DNA of 64,000 nt, taken from Buchnera aphidicola (Rhopalosiphum maidis) (GTDB lineage Bacteria > Pseudomonadota > Gammaproteobacteria > Enterobacterales > Enterobacteriaceae). Positions 51,230-60,347 of the stretch are shown here, in pieces. Location of the stretch: contig NZ_CP032759.1 of NCBI RefSeq assembly GCF_003671935.1, positions 248,001 through 312,000 of the forward strand, written 5' to 3'. How positions within the stretch are numbered: position 1 is the first letter of the stretch; each line of letters begins with the position of its first letter. A model generated the notes under the pieces. The model was given only the letters and a program-made list of their open reading frames with translations, was not told the DNA's origin and did no database searches. Both the position numbers and the translations under genes were made by a program.

Positions 51230-52741
51230 TTATTTTTTAAATGAACGCAATGTTGGAAATAAAATAACATCGCGAATGCTCATTTGATTTGTTAGTATCA
51301 TAATCAAACGATCGATTCCAATTCCTAAACCGGAAGTAGGAGGCAAACCGTATTTTAATGCTTCTATATAATTTTCATCATAAAATATATCTTTATTTTT
51401 TTCTTTTTCTGCTATTTTCATTTGATTTAAAAACCTATTTTTTTGGTCTTCTGGATCGTTTAATTCAGAAAATCCATTTCCGATTTCATATCCAGCAATA
51501 AACAACTCAAATCTATCTGTCACATTAGAATTAAAATCATTACGTCTGGCTAGAGGAGAAACTTCTACTGGGTACTGAGTAATAAAAGTCGGTTGAATGA
51601 GTTTTTTTTCTACTGTTTTTTCGAAAATTTCATTTTCTATATAACCTATACTCCAACTTTCTTTTATTTCTATACCAATATTATTTGCAATTTTTTTAAT
51701 TTTTTTTAAACTATTTAAATCTGACAAACAAATATCTGAATTAAATTTTAAAATCGATTCTTTCATTGTTAATTTTTTAAAAGGAAGATTAAAATTTAAG
51801 CAATATTTGTTATATTGTATTTTATTTTTTCCAAAAAGTAATTTTGTTATGTTTTTTAGTAAATTTTCAGTAAAATTCATCATATCTTCATAATTAGAAT
51901 AAGCCATATATGCTTCCATCATAGTAAATTCTGGATTATGTCGAGAAGACACCCCTTCATTACGAAAATTTCTATTTAGTTCAAAAATACGTTCAAAACC
52001 GCCTATAATTAGTTGTTTTAAATATAATTCGGGCGCTATTCGTAAGTACATTTCTTTGTTTATTTCATTATGATAAGTAACAAACGGTCGAGCTGTAGCT
52101 CCACCAGGAATATTATGCAACATAGGAGTTTCTACTTCTAGAAAGTTATTTTCTACCATAAAATCTCGAATTAATCTGATTATTTTAAAACGATTTTTAA
52201 AAATATTAAATAATTTACTATTACTAATTAAATCTAAGTATCTTTTTCTATAACGTTTTTCTTGATTAGATAATCCGTGGAATTTATCAGGTAAAGGTCT
52301 TAAAGATTTAGTTAATATTGTTAATTTTTTACCGAAAATAGTTAATTCTCCTGTTTTTGTTTTAAACAACACTCCCTGTATACCTAAAACATCTCCAATA
52401 TCCCATTTTTTAAAATGATTTTTATAGAATTCAGATCCAATTTCTTTTTCCCTAGTATAAATTTGTATTTTTCCTACCATATCTTGTAGTGTAAAAAAAG
52501 ATGCTTTTCCCATAGTTCTTCTTTGTATCATACGACCTGCGATAAAAACTTCAATATTTAATATTTTAAGTTCATTAATTGTTTTATCTTTATATTCTTG
52601 ATATATTTTTATAGAATTAGTATTTCTTTTAAAATTATTTGGAAAAGAAAATCCATTTTTTTTCATATTAATTAATTTTTCTTTTCTTGTTTTTTTTTCA
52701 TTGTTAAAAGTATTGCTACTTAAATCTGTTTTTTTAATCAT
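51230..52741 (-). CDS. lysS: LysS, lysyl-tRNA synthetase (class II)
   Basis: Class IIb synthetase charging tRNA-Lys, heavily used in this lysine-rich proteome. The 503 aa (505 in E. coli) have the N-terminal OB-fold anticodon domain (IFIAGRMIQRRTMGKASFF-like segment at ~65-85), motif 2 NRNFRNEGVSSRHNPEFTMM and motif 3 GLGIGIDRL. It starts eight bases after the prfB stop, the conserved prfB-lysS pair. No second lysyl-tRNA synthetase is in the window. Confidence 0.97.
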   Translation of the reverse strand: MIKKTDLSSNTFNNEKKTRKEKLINMKKNGFSFPNNFKRNTNSIKIYQEYKDKTINELKILNIEVFIAGRMIQRRTMGKASFFTLQDMVGKIQIYTREKEIGSEFYKNHFKKWDIGDVLGIQGVLFKTKTGELTIFGKKLTILTKSLRPLPDKFHGLSNQEKRYRKRYLDLISNSKLFNIFKNRFKIIRLIRDFMVENNFLEVETPMLHNIPGGATARPFVTYHNEINKEMYLRIAPELYLKQLIIGGFERIFELNRNFRNEGVSSRHNPEFTMMEAYMAYSNYEDMMNFTENLLKNITKLLFGKNKIQYNKYCLNFNLPFKKLTMKESILKFNSDICLSDLNSLKKIKKIANNIGIEIKESWSIGYIENEIFEKTVEKKLIQPTFITQYPVEVSPLARRNDFNSNVTDRFELFIAGYEIGNGFSELNDPEDQKNRFLNQMKIAEKEKNKDIFYDENYIEALKYGLPPTSGLGIGIDRLIMILTNQMSIRDVILFPTLRSFKK

Positions 52742-52749
52742 TTTATTTC

Positions 52750-53848
52750 CTATAATTTCATTATTAAACTTTGTTCAATAAAATCATCTAAATCACCATC
52801 TAATACAGATTGTATATTATATTTTTCTATTCCAGTTCTAAGATCTCTTATTTTTGAGCTATCTAATATGTAAGAACGAATTTGATTACCCCAGCTGATA
52901 TCTAATTTATTATTTTCTATTTTTTTTTGTTTTTCTTTTTTTTCTCGTATTTTCATTTCGTATAATTTAGATTTCATTTGTTTAATTGCTTGCTCTTTAT
53001 TTTTGTGCTGTGATCGATTACTTTGGCATTGAGTGACAATATTTGTAGGTAAATGAGTAATTCGAACAGCTGATTCTGTTCTATTTACGTGCTGTCCTCC
53101 TGCTCCTGAAGCTCTGTATACATCTATTCTAAGATCAGATGGGTTAATTTCAACATTAATTTTATCTTCTATATCTGGATATATAAAAATTGAACTAAAT
53201 GAAGTATGACGTCTTTTTCCTGAGTCAAATGGACTTTTTCGAATTAAACGATGTATTCCTGTTTCTGTTCTTAGCCATCCAAAAGCATATTCTCCAGAAA
53301 CTTTAATAGTAGAAGATTTTATACCAACTATTTCTCCTATAGATTCTTCAATAATCTCTGTTTTAAATCCCTTTTTATCAGACCATTTTAAATACATTCT
53401 TAATAATATTCTTGACCAATCTTGCGCTTCTGTCCCTCCAGAACCAGATTGTATATCGATGTAACAATTGCAGTTGTCATGTTTATTTGAAAACATACAA
53501 TAAAATTCAAGTTCTTTTATTTTTTTCTTTGTGTTTTTAATGTCTGTAAATATATCTTGTAAAATTGCACTATCTTTTGTTTCTATAGCCAAATCCAAGA
53601 AGATAATTGTTTCTTTTATATTTTTTTCAATATTATCAATCTTATTTACTATAATATTTAATAAATTTTTTTCTTTATTTAGATTATATATAGATTCTTT
53701 TTTTTTCCATGTTTCAGCTGATGATAATTCTAAATCAATTTCTAAAATACGTGCATTTTTTACTGTATAGTCAAAGATACCTCTTCAAATCTTTTGTGCG
53801 TTGTGTCAATTTTTTTATTTGACTTGTTATTGTATTGATATCTATCAT
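52750..53848 (-). CDS. prfB: PrfB, peptide chain release factor 2, with programmed +1 frameshift
   Basis: Release factor reading UGA and UAA. The gene is two overlapping frames: ATG at 53848 runs 25 codons to CTT, then UGA at codon 26 (53771-53773). Skipping one base continues as [16 protein letters not shown] to the stop at 52750. The total is 365 aa, identical in length to E. coli RF2, whose shift is also at codon 26. Later landmarks are the anticodon-like tripeptide in RKSPFDSG and the hydrolysis motif [13 protein letters not shown], with alanine before SGAGGQ as in most RF2 proteins. Low RF2 raises frameshifting and so RF2 synthesis. It is cotranscribed with lysS. Confidence 0.97.
53770..53785 (-). 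promoter_or_regulatory. RF2 recoding site: internal Shine-Dalgarno and CTTTGAC
   Basis: On the prfB strand AAGAGG (53780-53785), TAT, then CTT TGA C (53770-53776). The SD-like element sits three bases before CTT, exactly as in the E. coli site with its AGGGGG. All parts needed for +1 slippage of the CUU-decoding tRNA onto UUU are present. Confidence 0.93.
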
Positions 53849-53932
53849 AATTTTTTCCAAAAATTTATTTTTGTACTTTTTTTATTATATATTTAATTTA
53901 ATAATTTTATTTTTTTATTTTCAGGAGAAACA

Positions 53933-54892
53933 ATGTTGTTGTTTAATTTTTTAAAAAAATCTGTTTACCCTTCAACTAATCTACCTTTAACATTAAGTTT
54001 ACTTGAAGAATGGTGTCTAGTTTACATAGATGGTCTTGATGGTAAAAAACATCTCCAAAATCAATTTACTATTGATATTAATTTTTTAAAAAAAGAAGAA
54101 TACAAACTTTGTGCTCATTGTAACTTTAATGGAAAAGTATGGGCAACTATGTTTTTATTCCATTATAAAAAAGGTTATGCTTATATTATTCGTAAAAGTA
54201 TTGTTAAAACACACATTAAAGAACTAAAAAAATATGCTGTTTTTTCTAAAGTACAAATTCGAGAATTAGATAATATTTTTTTATTTGGCTTATCTGGAAT
54301 TGACGCTAAGTTGTTTTTATCGAAATATTTTATTGATATCCCAAACGAACAGTGTCCATTAACTTTTCATGAAGATAAAACTATACTTTGGTTTTCAAAA
54401 CCTTTTGAAAGATTTTTATTAGTTTTGTCTTTAAAGGATTTATTTTTTTTACGCAAAAAAGAAAATGAAATTATTTTACTAAACAATAGTAAACAATGGC
54501 TTCTATTAGATATAGAGGCAGGATTTCCTATTATTGATGAACAAAATTCTCAAAAATTTTTGCCACAATCTATCAATTTAACAAATCTTCAAGCTGTAAG
54601 CTTTAATAAGGGATGCTATTATGGACAAGAAACAATAGCACGAGTATTCCATAAGAATTTGAATAAACATGAATTATATATTTTATCAAGTACAGGAAAT
54701 ATTAATCCTAAAATTGGTTCTATTATTGAAATGAAAAAAGATGAAAAATGGTATAGAATTGGTTTCTTACTAGCAATAGTTCATGTTAAAGTTAATGAAA
54801 TTGTTATACAAGCAGTTTTAAACAAATCTGTAAAGATTCAAAATATATTTAGAATTTATGAATTTAAAAATATTTTTTTAATTAAAAATTAG
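53933..54892 (+). CDS. ygfZ: YgfZ, folate-binding Fe-S/tRNA-modification protein
   Basis: Tetrahydrofolate-binding protein of the GcvT-like YgfZ family that supports certain iron-sulfur enzymes, MiaB among those reported in E. coli. The 319 aa (326 in E. coli) keep the family signature KGCYYGQET with its cysteine at ~residue 232. Strong ribosome site AGGAG before ATG at 53933. It is divergent from prfB across 84 bases. Keeping it together with miaB in the genome is consistent with that role. Confidence 0.93.
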   Translation: MLLFNFLKKSVYPSTNLPLTLSLLEEWCLVYIDGLDGKKHLQNQFTIDINFLKKEEYKLCAHCNFNGKVWATMFLFHYKKGYAYIIRKSIVKTHIKELKKYAVFSKVQIRELDNIFLFGLSGIDAKLFLSKYFIDIPNEQCPLTFHEDKTILWFSKPFERFLLVLSLKDLFFLRKKENEIILLNNSKQWLLLDIEAGFPIIDEQNSQKFLPQSINLTNLQAVSFNKGCYYGQETIARVFHKNLNKHELYILSSTGNINPKIGSIIEMKKDEKWYRIGFLLAIVHVKVNEIVIQAVLNKSVKIQNIFRIYEFKNIFLIKN

Positions 54893-54970
54893 TATTTTTT
54901 ATATTTTATTTAATATTTTTTAAAAAAATTCTTTCTGTGCAAAAATTTAGATAATAATTTTTAAAACATC

Positions 54971-55594
54971 ATGTCTCAAGGTATTCTTTTTATTATTTCA
55001 GCACCAAGTGGAACGGGAAAATCTAGTTTAATTGAAGGACTATTAAAAACAAAATCTTTATATAATATCCAAGTGTCTATTTCTCATACTACTAGAGTCA
55101 TGAGACCTGGTGAATCTCATGGAAAACATTATTATTTTATATCAAAGAAAGAATTTAGAATAATGATTAAACAACAGTCTTTTTTAGAACATGCTAAAGT
55201 ATTTAATAACTATTATGGAACTTCACGTCAATCTATTGAAAAAATGTTATTTTCAGGAATTGATGTTTTTCTTGATATTGATTGGCAAGGAGCTAATCAA
55301 ATTCGATATAAGATGCCACATTCAAAGAGTATTTTTTTACTTCCTCCATCTAAAGATGAACTATATAAAAGATTAAGAGAAAGAGGACAAGATAGTGATA
55401 CAGTTATTTCAAAAAGAATGGAAAAAGCCGTTGATGAAATGAATCATTATTCAGAATATGATTATTTAATTATTAATGATGATTTTCAAAAAGCTATAAA
55501 TGACTTAAAAACTATCATTAAAGCTGAACATTTGTGTTTATTTCATCAAAAAAATAAACATAACGTATTAATTTCTCAATTATTAAAAAACTAA
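54971..55594 (+). CDS. gmk: Gmk, guanylate kinase
   Basis: Phosphorylates GMP to GDP. The 207 aa equal E. coli Gmk. P-loop [11 protein letters not shown] at the N-terminus, the GMP-binding [17 protein letters not shown], and [11 protein letters not shown] are conserved. ATG at 54971 follows ygfZ by 78 bases. The E. coli partners rpoZ and spoT do not follow; instead a symmetrical hairpin and the convergent typA do. Confidence 0.97.
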   Translation: MSQGILFIISAPSGTGKSSLIEGLLKTKSLYNIQVSISHTTRVMRPGESHGKHYYFISKKEFRIMIKQQSFLEHAKVFNNYYGTSRQSIEKMLFSGIDVFLDIDWQGANQIRYKMPHSKSIFLLPPSKDELYKRLRERGQDSDTVISKRMEKAVDEMNHYSEYDYLIINDDFQKAINDLKTIIKAEHLCLFHQKNKHNVLISQLLKN

Positions 55595-55648
55595 AATTAT
55601 AAAAATTTTTTTTCTATATATGAAACATCTTTTTTTATTTAAAATTAT

Positions 55649-55683
55649 TTATATAATTCTATTGATTAAATAGAATTATATAA
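55649..55683. terminator. Bidirectional hairpin between convergent gmk and typA
   Basis: A perfect 15-bp stem (TTATATAATTCTATT / AATAGAATTATATAA) with loop GATTA lies 54 bases after the gmk stop and 32 bases after the typA stop. It is entirely A+T-rich apart from one pair of C-G positions per arm, but much longer than expected by chance, and resembles in placement the asd/tusA hairpin. Confidence 0.65.
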
Positions 55684-55715
55684 TTAATAAAAGTTAATTT
55701 TCTGACAAAAATTTC

Positions 55716-57545
55716 TTAATTAACTATAGTATTTTTATTTCGATTTGCTTTTTTTCTCTCGTTTTCTTTTAAATAACGTTTTCTTAAACGTATTGATTTT
55801 GGTGTAATTTCTACTAATTCATCATCGTTGATGAAAGATAAAGCTTCTTCTAGCGTAAATTTTGTAAATGTTGTTAAAATTATTGCTTCGTCTGTTCCTG
55901 AAGCTCGCATATTAGTCAGTTTTTTTCCTGTAAGACAATTTACTGTTAGATCATTGGAACGATTATGAAGACCTATTATTTGACCTTCATAAACTTGACT
56001 ACCATGTCCTAAAAACAATTTTCCTCTTTCCTGTAAATTAAATAAAGCAAAAGCTACAGCCATGCCAGTGCTATTTGATATTAAAACTCCATTTTTTCTT
56101 TGTCCTATATCGTTTTTTTGATATTCTTCATAGTGACTAAAAGATGAATAACAAAGCCCAGTACCAGAAGTTATACTCATAAATTCTGTACGAAATCCAA
56201 TTAGCGCTCGACTAGATAAAATATATTCAAGACGTATCCTTTTATTAGGATCGACAATTATATTTTTTAATTCGCCTTTTCTTTCTCCTATAAACTTCAT
56301 GACATTGCCTTGGTGCTTTTCTTCAATGTCTAGAATTAAGTTTTCAAATGGTTCTTGTTTCGTGTCATTTATTTTACGAAAAATTATTTTTGGACGAGAT
56401 ACTTCTAGTTCAAATCCCTCTCGACGCATATTTTCTATTAATATAGATAAATGTAATTCGCCACGTCCAGAAACAGAAAAAGTATTTGCATCTTTTGTTT
56501 CTTTTACTTGTAAAGCTACATTATGTATAGTTTCTTTTTTTAATCTTTCTAAAATTTGACGTGATGTAATATATTTACCTTCTTTTCCTGAAAAAGGTGA
56601 AGTATTAACTGAAAAAAACATATTTACTGTAGGTTGATCTATAATTAATGGTGGCAGGGGTTGTAAATGATCTGGATGACAGATTGTATCAGAAATATTT
56701 AATTTGTTTAGACCTGTAATAGCGATTATATCACCTGCTTCGCCTTTTTCTATTTCTAATCTTTTAAGTCCAAAGTAATTCAATACCTTATTAACTTTAC
56801 CAATTCTACTTTTTCCTAAATTATCAATAATAACTACTGAATCATTAGGTTTGATATGACCTTGTTTAATACGGCCAACGCCTATTACTCCTAAATAATT
56901 ATTGTAGTCAAGTTGAGAAATTTGCATTTGAAATTTTTGATTAGGATCTACATTAGGAGATGGAGCATGTTTAATAATTGCTTCGTATAATGGAATCATA
57001 TCGTTTTGCATCTGAAGATAGTCGGTCCCTGAAGTTCCAAGAATAGCAGAAGTATATATAATTGGAAAGTCAAGTTGTTTATCATTAGCATTAAGATTTA
57101 TAAAAAGATCAAAGATTTCATTTATAACCCAATCAGGACGAGAATTTTTTCTATCAATTTTATTAATAACTACAATGGGGTTTAAACCGTGTTTAAATGC
57201 CTTTTTAGTGACAAAACGAGTTTGTGGCATAGGTCCATCTAATGCATCTACAACTAGTAAAACTGAATCAACCATAGACATTACTCGTTCTACTTCACCT
57301 CCGAAATCAGCGTGACCTGGTGTATCAATAATATTGATTTTATATTTTTTCCATTTAATAGAAGTATTTTTAGATAAAATTGTGATTCCTCTTTCTTTTT
57401 CTAAATCATTAGAATCCATGATACGTTCTTTCTTTTCTTCATGTTTTTGAAAAGTTCCAGATTGTTGTAAAAGCTGATCAAGTAATGTTGTTTTCCCATG
57501 ATCAACATGTGCTATAATAGCAATATTTCTTATATTTTGATGCAT
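55716..57545 (-). CDS. typA: TypA/BipA, ribosome-associated GTPase
   Basis: EF-G-like translational GTPase that aids 50S subunit assembly and stress growth. The 609 aa (607 in E. coli) hold G1 [11 protein letters not shown]2 region ERGITI, G3 DTPGHADF, G4 NKIDR, then beta-barrel, two EF-G-like domains and the C-terminal BipA domain ([32 protein letters not shown]). ATG at 57545 has a poly-A/GGAA ribosome site. It is divergent from engB across 217 bases in which no small-RNA gene such as E. coli spf is recognisable. Confidence 0.97.
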   Translation of the reverse strand: MHQNIRNIAIIAHVDHGKTTLLDQLLQQSGTFQKHEEKKERIMDSNDLEKERGITILSKNTSIKWKKYKINIIDTPGHADFGGEVERVMSMVDSVLLVVDALDGPMPQTRFVTKKAFKHGLNPIVVINKIDRKNSRPDWVINEIFDLFINLNANDKQLDFPIIYTSAILGTSGTDYLQMQNDMIPLYEAIIKHAPSPNVDPNQKFQMQISQLDYNNYLGVIGVGRIKQGHIKPNDSVVIIDNLGKSRIGKVNKVLNYFGLKRLEIEKGEAGDIIAITGLNKLNISDTICHPDHLQPLPPLIIDQPTVNMFFSVNTSPFSGKEGKYITSRQILERLKKETIHNVALQVKETKDANTFSVSGRGELHLSILIENMRREGFELEVSRPKIIFRKINDTKQEPFENLILDIEEKHQGNVMKFIGERKGELKNIIVDPNKRIRLEYILSSRALIGFRTEFMSITSGTGLCYSSFSHYEEYQKNDIGQRKNGVLISNSTGMAVAFALFNLQERGKLFLGHGSQVYEGQIIGLHNRSNDLTVNCLTGKKLTNMRASGTDEAIILTTFTKFTLEEALSFINDDELVEITPKSIRLRKRYLKENERKKANRNKNTIVN

Positions 57546-57762
57546 TTTTTTTCCTTTAAAAAGTAATTTTTTAAATAAATAGATATACCAATAAAGATTA
57601 GTTTTAGATAGAATTTAAGAAAAGATTAAATCTTGCGGATTATGTGTTTTATATTAAAGATATCGAATTTATTTGAGAAAGATTTTCTAGAAAAAATACA
57701 GTAATTCTACATAAAAATATTTTCAAAAAAAATTTTTGATTCCAGACATTTGAGGTTAAATT

Positions 57763-58368
57763 TTGACTATTTTGAATTATAACAAAACATTTTTTTTAAA
57801 GAGTATTTCTAACATTTCTGATATAAAGATTGAAAATGGAATTGAAATTGCTTTTGTTGGTTATTCTAATTCAGGAAAGTCTAGCGCTATTAATGCATTG
57901 ACTAATCAAAAAAAACTAGCTCGTTTTAGTAAGATTCCTGGCCGTACTCAATTGATTAATTTTTTTCAAGTAACTTCTAATTTTAGAATCGTTGATCTTC
58001 CGGGTTATGGTTATTCTAAAGCTCCTGTTTTAATTAAGATAAAATGGCAAAATATGATACATAGTTATTTAACAACTAGTAAAGCTTTAAAGGGATTAGT
58101 TTTATTAATGGATATTAGATATCCTTTAAAGATTTTTGACGAAGATATAATACGCATGTCTTTCGATTATAAAATTCCTATTTTATTATTGTTAACGAAA
58201 TGTGATAAGTTTACAATAAATAATCAAAAAATTCAATTTCAAAAAGTGCACAAAAAATTAGAAAAATTTTCAAATGAGTTTCATATTCAATTATTTTCAT
58301 CTTTAAAAAAAGTAGGAATTAAAGAATTAAAATCTAAATTAAATTTTTGGTATAAAAAATATCATTAA
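57763..58368 (+). CDS. engB: EngB/YihA, ribosome-biogenesis GTPase
   Basis: Essential small GTPase for 50S subunit assembly. The 201 aa (210 in E. coli) show G1 GYSNSGKSSA, PGRTQLINFF, G3 DLPGYGYSKAP and G4 LLTKCDK. The start is TTG at 57763, giving MTILNYNKTFF to match E. coli MTNLNYQQTHF; GAGG lies seven bases upstream and no ATG fits. It converges on polA with 12 bases between stops. Confidence 0.95.
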   Translation: MTILNYNKTFFLKSISNISDIKIENGIEIAFVGYSNSGKSSAINALTNQKKLARFSKIPGRTQLINFFQVTSNFRIVDLPGYGYSKAPVLIKIKWQNMIHSYLTTSKALKGLVLLMDIRYPLKIFDEDIIRMSFDYKIPILLLLTKCDKFTINNQKIQFQKVHKKLEKFSNEFHIQLFSSLKKVGIKELKSKLNFWYKKYH

Positions 58369-58380
58369 ATATAGATATTT

Positions 58381-59244
58381 TTATTTATTAAATGAATATA
58401 ATTTAATTAAATTAGATAATTTTTTAAAACATGTTTTTTTTAAAGTAATTTCTTCAGAAGTAATATTAATAGGAACATCTAGTTTTATTTGTGCTAATTT
58501 GTATGAAAGAAAAGCAGTTTCTTTATATTTTTTTAGTTGAATAGCAGCATTTTTAGAATTTCGAAAAGATAAAAATTGTATTTTTTCAATGTTATTATAA
58601 ATATTTTTAATATTTGAAAATTTTTTTAATAGACATAATGCAGTTTTCATGCCAATTTTAGGAATTCCTGGAATGTTATCAGAAGCATCTCCCATTAGAG
58701 CTAAAAGATCAATAAATTCTTGAGGATAAATACCATATTTTTCTCTTATTTTATCGGGAGTAATAATATTATTTTTACTTAAATGCAATATATTAATATT
58801 ATTGGTTACAAGTTGTATCATGTCTTTATCATGACTAACAATTAATACTTGTTCTCCTTCTTGTTCTAGTTTATAAGCCAAACTTCCAATAATATCATCA
58901 GCTTCTATTCCTAAAATATTTAAAGTTTTAATACCAATTTCTTTAAAAATTTTTAAAAGGGGTGGAATTTGTACGTATAATTTATTAGGCATTTTAGCTC
59001 TATTACTTTTATATTCTTTAAATATTGTATTTCTGAAAGTTTTTTTAGATGAATCAAAAATAATAATAATTTTTTTTGAACCATAATTTTTTTTTAAAAT
59101 ATTTTCTATCGTTTTTAACATTCCATATATAGCCCCAGATGGGTTTTCTTCATTATTATTAAAGTTTTGAAATGTAAAATAAGAACGATATAAATATAAG
59201 CTTCCATCGACTATAATAATAGGTTTTTTTTTTATGTATAACAT
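58381..59244 (-). CDS. polA: PolA 5'-3' exonuclease (flap endonuclease) domain only
   Basis: Corresponds to the N-terminal 5' nuclease of DNA polymerase I, which removes RNA primers and flaps. The 287 aa end where the 3' exonuclease and polymerase domains would begin (E. coli Pol I is 928 aa), and engB follows at once, so the rest is deleted, not frameshifted. Metal and substrate residues are visible: IIIVDGSLYLYRSYF, FDSSKKTFRN, LNILGIEADDIIGSLA, VSHDKDMIQLV, LMGDASDNIPGIPKIGMKTA. From memory this nuclease-only form is typical of Buchnera. Its upstream region holds DnaA boxes. Confidence 0.95.
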   Translation of the reverse strand: MLYIKKKPIIIVDGSLYLYRSYFTFQNFNNNEENPSGAIYGMLKTIENILKKNYGSKKIIIIFDSSKKTFRNTIFKEYKSNRAKMPNKLYVQIPPLLKIFKEIGIKTLNILGIEADDIIGSLAYKLEQEGEQVLIVSHDKDMIQLVTNNINILHLSKNNIITPDKIREKYGIYPQEFIDLLALMGDASDNIPGIPKIGMKTALCLLKKFSNIKNIYNNIEKIQFLSFRNSKNAAIQLKKYKETAFLSYKLAQIKLDVPINITSEEITLKKTCFKKLSNLIKLYSFNK

Positions 59245-59563
59245 GAATTTTTATCTTTTAATTAGTTAAAACCGAATTTAGTAAAATGTAAGATAATAAT
59301 ATAAAATAAATATTATTAAATAATTTTTTACAAAAGTTATCCTGTGGATAACTTTGTGTGTAAAATATATTACATCAATATAATATTTTTTTACTTTTTT
59401 TTATTTTCTAATAAAATCAAAAAGTTAAGTCAATTTAATTTTAATGAAAAAAAAAAATAGTATAAAAAAAAGATGTGGATTAAATATTGACAATGTTCTT
59501 ATTACTTATATAAACAAGAGTTTACCATATAAAATACACAGCTTTGAATTATATTGTATTAAT
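59245..59563. other. Non-coding gap upstream of polA
   Basis: About 320 bases between dsbA and polA with no coding frame. It holds the DnaA-box cluster at 59333-59363 and a further one-mismatch box TGTGGATTA at 59474-59482. The polA promoter should lie here; no clear hexamer pair was found. Confidence 0.5.
59333..59363. promoter_or_regulatory. DnaA-box cluster with perfect inverted repeat upstream of polA
   Basis: AAAGTTATCC, TGT, GGATAACTTT forms a perfect 10-bp inverted repeat (59333-59355). It contains an exact consensus DnaA box TTATCCACA on the minus strand (59343-59351), and twelve bases on a second box with one mismatch, TTACACACA (59355-59363). The cluster is about 90-120 bases before the polA start. 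DnaA has been reported to stimulate polA in E. coli (from memory). Confidence 0.6.
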
Positions 59564-60193
59564 TTATTTTTTTGAAAGTAAAAAGTTTATTAGTTTTATA
59601 TATTTTTTAGAGAATTGTTTTTTAAAAATCATCTCTAATTTATAATAATCAATAATATATTTTCCATTGATTATCATACTGGGAACATGATTTAATTTTA
59701 TTTTTTTTATATCATTATCATTTTTTTTTATTAATGTTTTAATTGTAAAACTGTTCCAAAATTGGTTATATTGATCTGAATTTATTCCTGTTTTTTTCAA
59801 AAATATATTTTTAATTTTAGAAATATTACTTACGGTATTATTATCTTGAATTTCTTTAAAAATAGGTATCATAATTTTTTCTTCAACTTTCATTTGTTGC
59901 GCTATTATCCAAATTTTTGTTAATTTTTTACTAAATGTTCCTCCTAAAAAATTAACATGGTAAGTTTGTATTTTTGTTTTTTTATTTAATTTGTTTTTAA
60001 TTAAAGATTGAATATTATGTGTCTTTTCTAGTTCGTAACAGTATGGACAAAAAAAAGAAAAAAAATGCATTACTTCAGGAACATTCGAAATATTTCTTTT
60101 TTCTATGTCGTATTCTTTTTGATTAGTGAATTCATAAGATAAAGCACTACAAGATAAAAATATACTGTATAAAACAATTAATATTTTTTTCAT
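59564..60193 (-). CDS. dsbA: DsbA, periplasmic thiol:disulfide oxidase
   Basis: Introduces disulfide bonds into secreted proteins. The 209 aa (208 in E. coli) start with a cleavable signal peptide (MKKILIVLYSIFLSCSALSY). The active site is Cys49-Pro-Tyr-Cys52 (CPHC in E. coli; the changed dipeptide residue should make it less oxidising). The cis-proline motif is NHVPSMIINGKY. It is upstream of polA as in E. coli, with the genes between them lost. ATG at 60193. Confidence 0.93.
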   Translation of the reverse strand: MKKILIVLYSIFLSCSALSYEFTNQKEYDIEKRNISNVPEVMHFFSFFCPYCYELEKTHNIQSLIKNKLNKKTKIQTYHVNFLGGTFSKKLTKIWIIAQQMKVEEKIMIPIFKEIQDNNTVSNISKIKNIFLKKTGINSDQYNQFWNSFTIKTLIKKNDNDIKKIKLNHVPSMIINGKYIIDYYKLEMIFKKQFSKKYIKLINFLLSKK

Positions 60194-60260
60194 TTTTTTT
60201 ATCCGTGTTTTATATTTTGTACAAATTAAAGATTATAAAATAATTTATAAAATAAAAAGA

Positions 60261-60282
60261 ATACACTTATATAGTGTATAAT
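60261..60282 (+). promoter_or_regulatory. Inverted repeat overlapping a TATAAT, possible mutS promoter
   Basis: ATACACT, TATAT, AGTGTAT is a 7-bp inverted repeat (60261-60279) in the dsbA/mutS divergent gap. It overlaps a perfect TATAAT at 60277-60282, 66 bases before the mutS ATG. No -35 hexamer is evident, so the call is weak. Confidence 0.3.
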
Positions 60283-60347
60283 ATTAAATTTTTATTTTAT
60301 AAATTTTTAAAATTTTTTTCATAATTTTAATTATATTTGAGTTCCAA

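Noticed and set aside
53771-53773. prfB as a seventh decay frameshift
   Set aside because: The shift is the programmed RF2 recoding site with all its signals, not a poly(A) break.
59245-59563. Replication origin at the DnaA-box cluster
   Set aside because: Only one exact and two near-exact boxes are present, and the flanking genes are not those normally beside an enterobacterial origin; a regulatory site for polA is more likely.
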